Assembly (NCBI GenBank): GCA_907165135.1
Contig: OU015568.1
Coordinates: 11,912,501-11,976,500 of the forward strand
Source of the DNA: Oikopleura dioica
Taxonomy: Eukaryota > Chordata > Appendicularia > Copelata > Oikopleuridae
Length of the DNA stretch: 64,000 nt
Direction of reading: 5' to 3'
Positions within the stretch are counted from its first letter, which is position 1, and each line of letters begins with the position of its first letter. Below are positions 62,881 to 64,000 of the stretch, piece by piece. The notes under the pieces are model-generated. The model searched no databases. It was not told the origin of the DNA and saw nothing but the letters and a program-made list of their open reading frames with translations. Position numbers and translations under genes: made by a program.

Positions 62881-64000
62881 TTATGCGTGCAGCACGCGGA
62901 ATTCCTTGAACACATTGAGTGCTGGCTCAACTGTGCCTTGGGTGAACAGGAGCTCGCTCAGCTGCTTATCGTAACTGAGGACAGCCTGGAAAGAGGTTAA
63001 CTATGAATCGAAAGAAGATGACCTACAGTTTCGTTGCGAAGGAACACTTCCTGGAGACGCTCACAGGTGCACTGGAGCCAATGTCTGTTCTTCGCCTGTA
63101 CAAGAGTCTCTTGCGTATCCATCATTTCATCCTCTTCGATCGGAAGTCCGTGCTTGGCCACGTGCTCCGAAATCACTCCAATAAATCTCTAAACAAATCA
63201 TTGCAAATGAAAATTGAAAAAACAAACCTGGAAAATAACCAGGAAAAGGTTCTTCTGCTCTACTTTGGCATTCTCTAACTTCTCTCTGAACGTCTCAACT
63301 TCTGACTCTGACGGCGCAAACGCAGCGTAAGAGTCCATCATATCCTGAGTTTCTGCAGCCTCCGTTCCTACAGATTGAAAATGTATCAAACTTCAAAATA
63401 ATATCAAACCTTCTTCAAGCTTAATTGACGCCTGGTGCAATCGAGACTTGATACTTTCGTATTCATCTGTAACACGGTCGACGTGAGACTTCATTTTCGA
63501 AATTGTTCCATGAAGAATCTTGGAAAGAGTTAAAACTCCAAGATAAAGATGAAGGATCTCACCTCCCAAACAAAATATCTTTGGAAGTTGCTGGACATTT
63601 CCACTGAAAAGATCCATTGTGCAACTGAAGCTGGATCGACAATTTGAGCTCGGATGCACTTGTCGATCAAAACCACCTAGAAAATTTTGAGTCTGAGTCA
63701 GAATATCCAATATAATAGTAAAAGAACTTACGATCATTTGAGGATGATCCTTCCACATATCATACAAGATCTGGAGAAGCTTGACCTTCGCGCCTTCGTT
63801 CTTAGCGAGTCGCTTCAGCATAATATGATATTTTGATAGCGCTACAATATTTTTAAAAATAAACAGTTGAGATAAATTTACCGGCGAAAGAATGAGAGAA
63901 CGTCTTGGAAGCGATGAACATCAGAGTTTGAAGAAAAACGTCAAGTGCATTCGGGTTGTAGTCTAATAAAATGTTGATGAGATTTTCTGTGAATAATTTA
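62881..64000 (-). CDS. NCBP1: NCBP1 (CBP80), nuclear cap-binding protein large subunit (5' truncated)
   Basis: Binds capped nuclear RNA together with NCBP2. The C-terminal MIF4G-type repeats are present: exons 63985-63882, 63841-63732, 63676-63563, 63518-63410, 63367-63228, 63188-63027 and 62985-62881, all in phase. Diagnostic blocks are IASKTFSHSFAAL, LYDMWKDHPQMIVVLIDK, RAQIVDPASVAQWIF, RYFVWEILHGTISKM, AKVEQKNLFLVIFQRFI and the end LNVFKEFRVLHA. The N-terminal two thirds lie beyond the window end. Confidence 0.96.

Overview
The window is nuclear DNA from a very compact chordate genome, most probably an appendicularian tunicate (Oikopleura-like). The evidence is: nearly all genes are split by introns of about 30-180 bp; chordate-type families are present (a connexin, an FLRT-like LRR/FN3 receptor, a GRK2/3 kinase); many start codons lie 1-16 nt after a pyrimidine-rich AG, as expected of spliced-leader trans-splicing; one gene pair is only 63 bp apart (operon-like); and non-canonical GA-AG and GC-AG introns occur. 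No species name can be proven from the window alone. All gene models below were assembled by eye from splice signals, reading phase and family similarity.

Layout. 0-4.7 kb (+): ALG11 (5' end outside) and a host cell factor (HCF). 4.7-12.1 kb (-): an MFSD8-like transporter, an intronless bHLH factor and a 12-exon connexin. 12.7-18.3 kb (-): a small ankyrin protein downstream of TTLL5. 19.3-22.7 kb (-): a small putative mitochondrial membrane protein, GPALPP1 and an unrecognised acidic Cys-containing protein. 23.0-26.4 kb (-): a reticulocalbin/calumenin-family ER calcium-binding protein containing a tandem array of five interchangeable exon modules. 27.3-32.6 kb (+): acyl-protein thioesterase, ankyrin protein, RNase H-like protein, acetyl-CoA acetyltransferase and TXNDC9. 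33.0-33.8 kb (-): weak class-B GPCR-like exons. 34.7-38.0 kb (+): GRK2/3. 38.5-40.4 kb (-): a membrane-anchored kelch-like protein with a Tc1/mariner-type MITE in one intron. 40.4-56.4 kb: a 16-kb gene-poor tract leading to FLRT (56.4-58.5 kb, +). 58.8-64 kb (-): a TANGO1/cTAGE5-like ER-exit-site protein, a PABIR/FAM122-like PP2A regulator and NCBP1 (5' end outside).

Main finding. In the reticulocalbin-like gene, the first exon ends in phase 1 and the downstream constant exon starts in phase 0. Between them lie five modules (A-E) that all start in phase 1, complete a codon followed by Trp, and end in phase 0. Any single module keeps the frame; none or two breaks it. Each module encodes a different version of EF-hand 2 and its flanks, so this looks like a mutually exclusive splicing cassette that changes one calcium-binding site of an ER protein. 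Only module A keeps a full set of EF-loop ligands.

Three conserved exons (reticulocalbin, FLRT, TANGO1-like) are each exactly one base short at a short homopolymer, which points to indel errors or alleles rather than to decayed genes.
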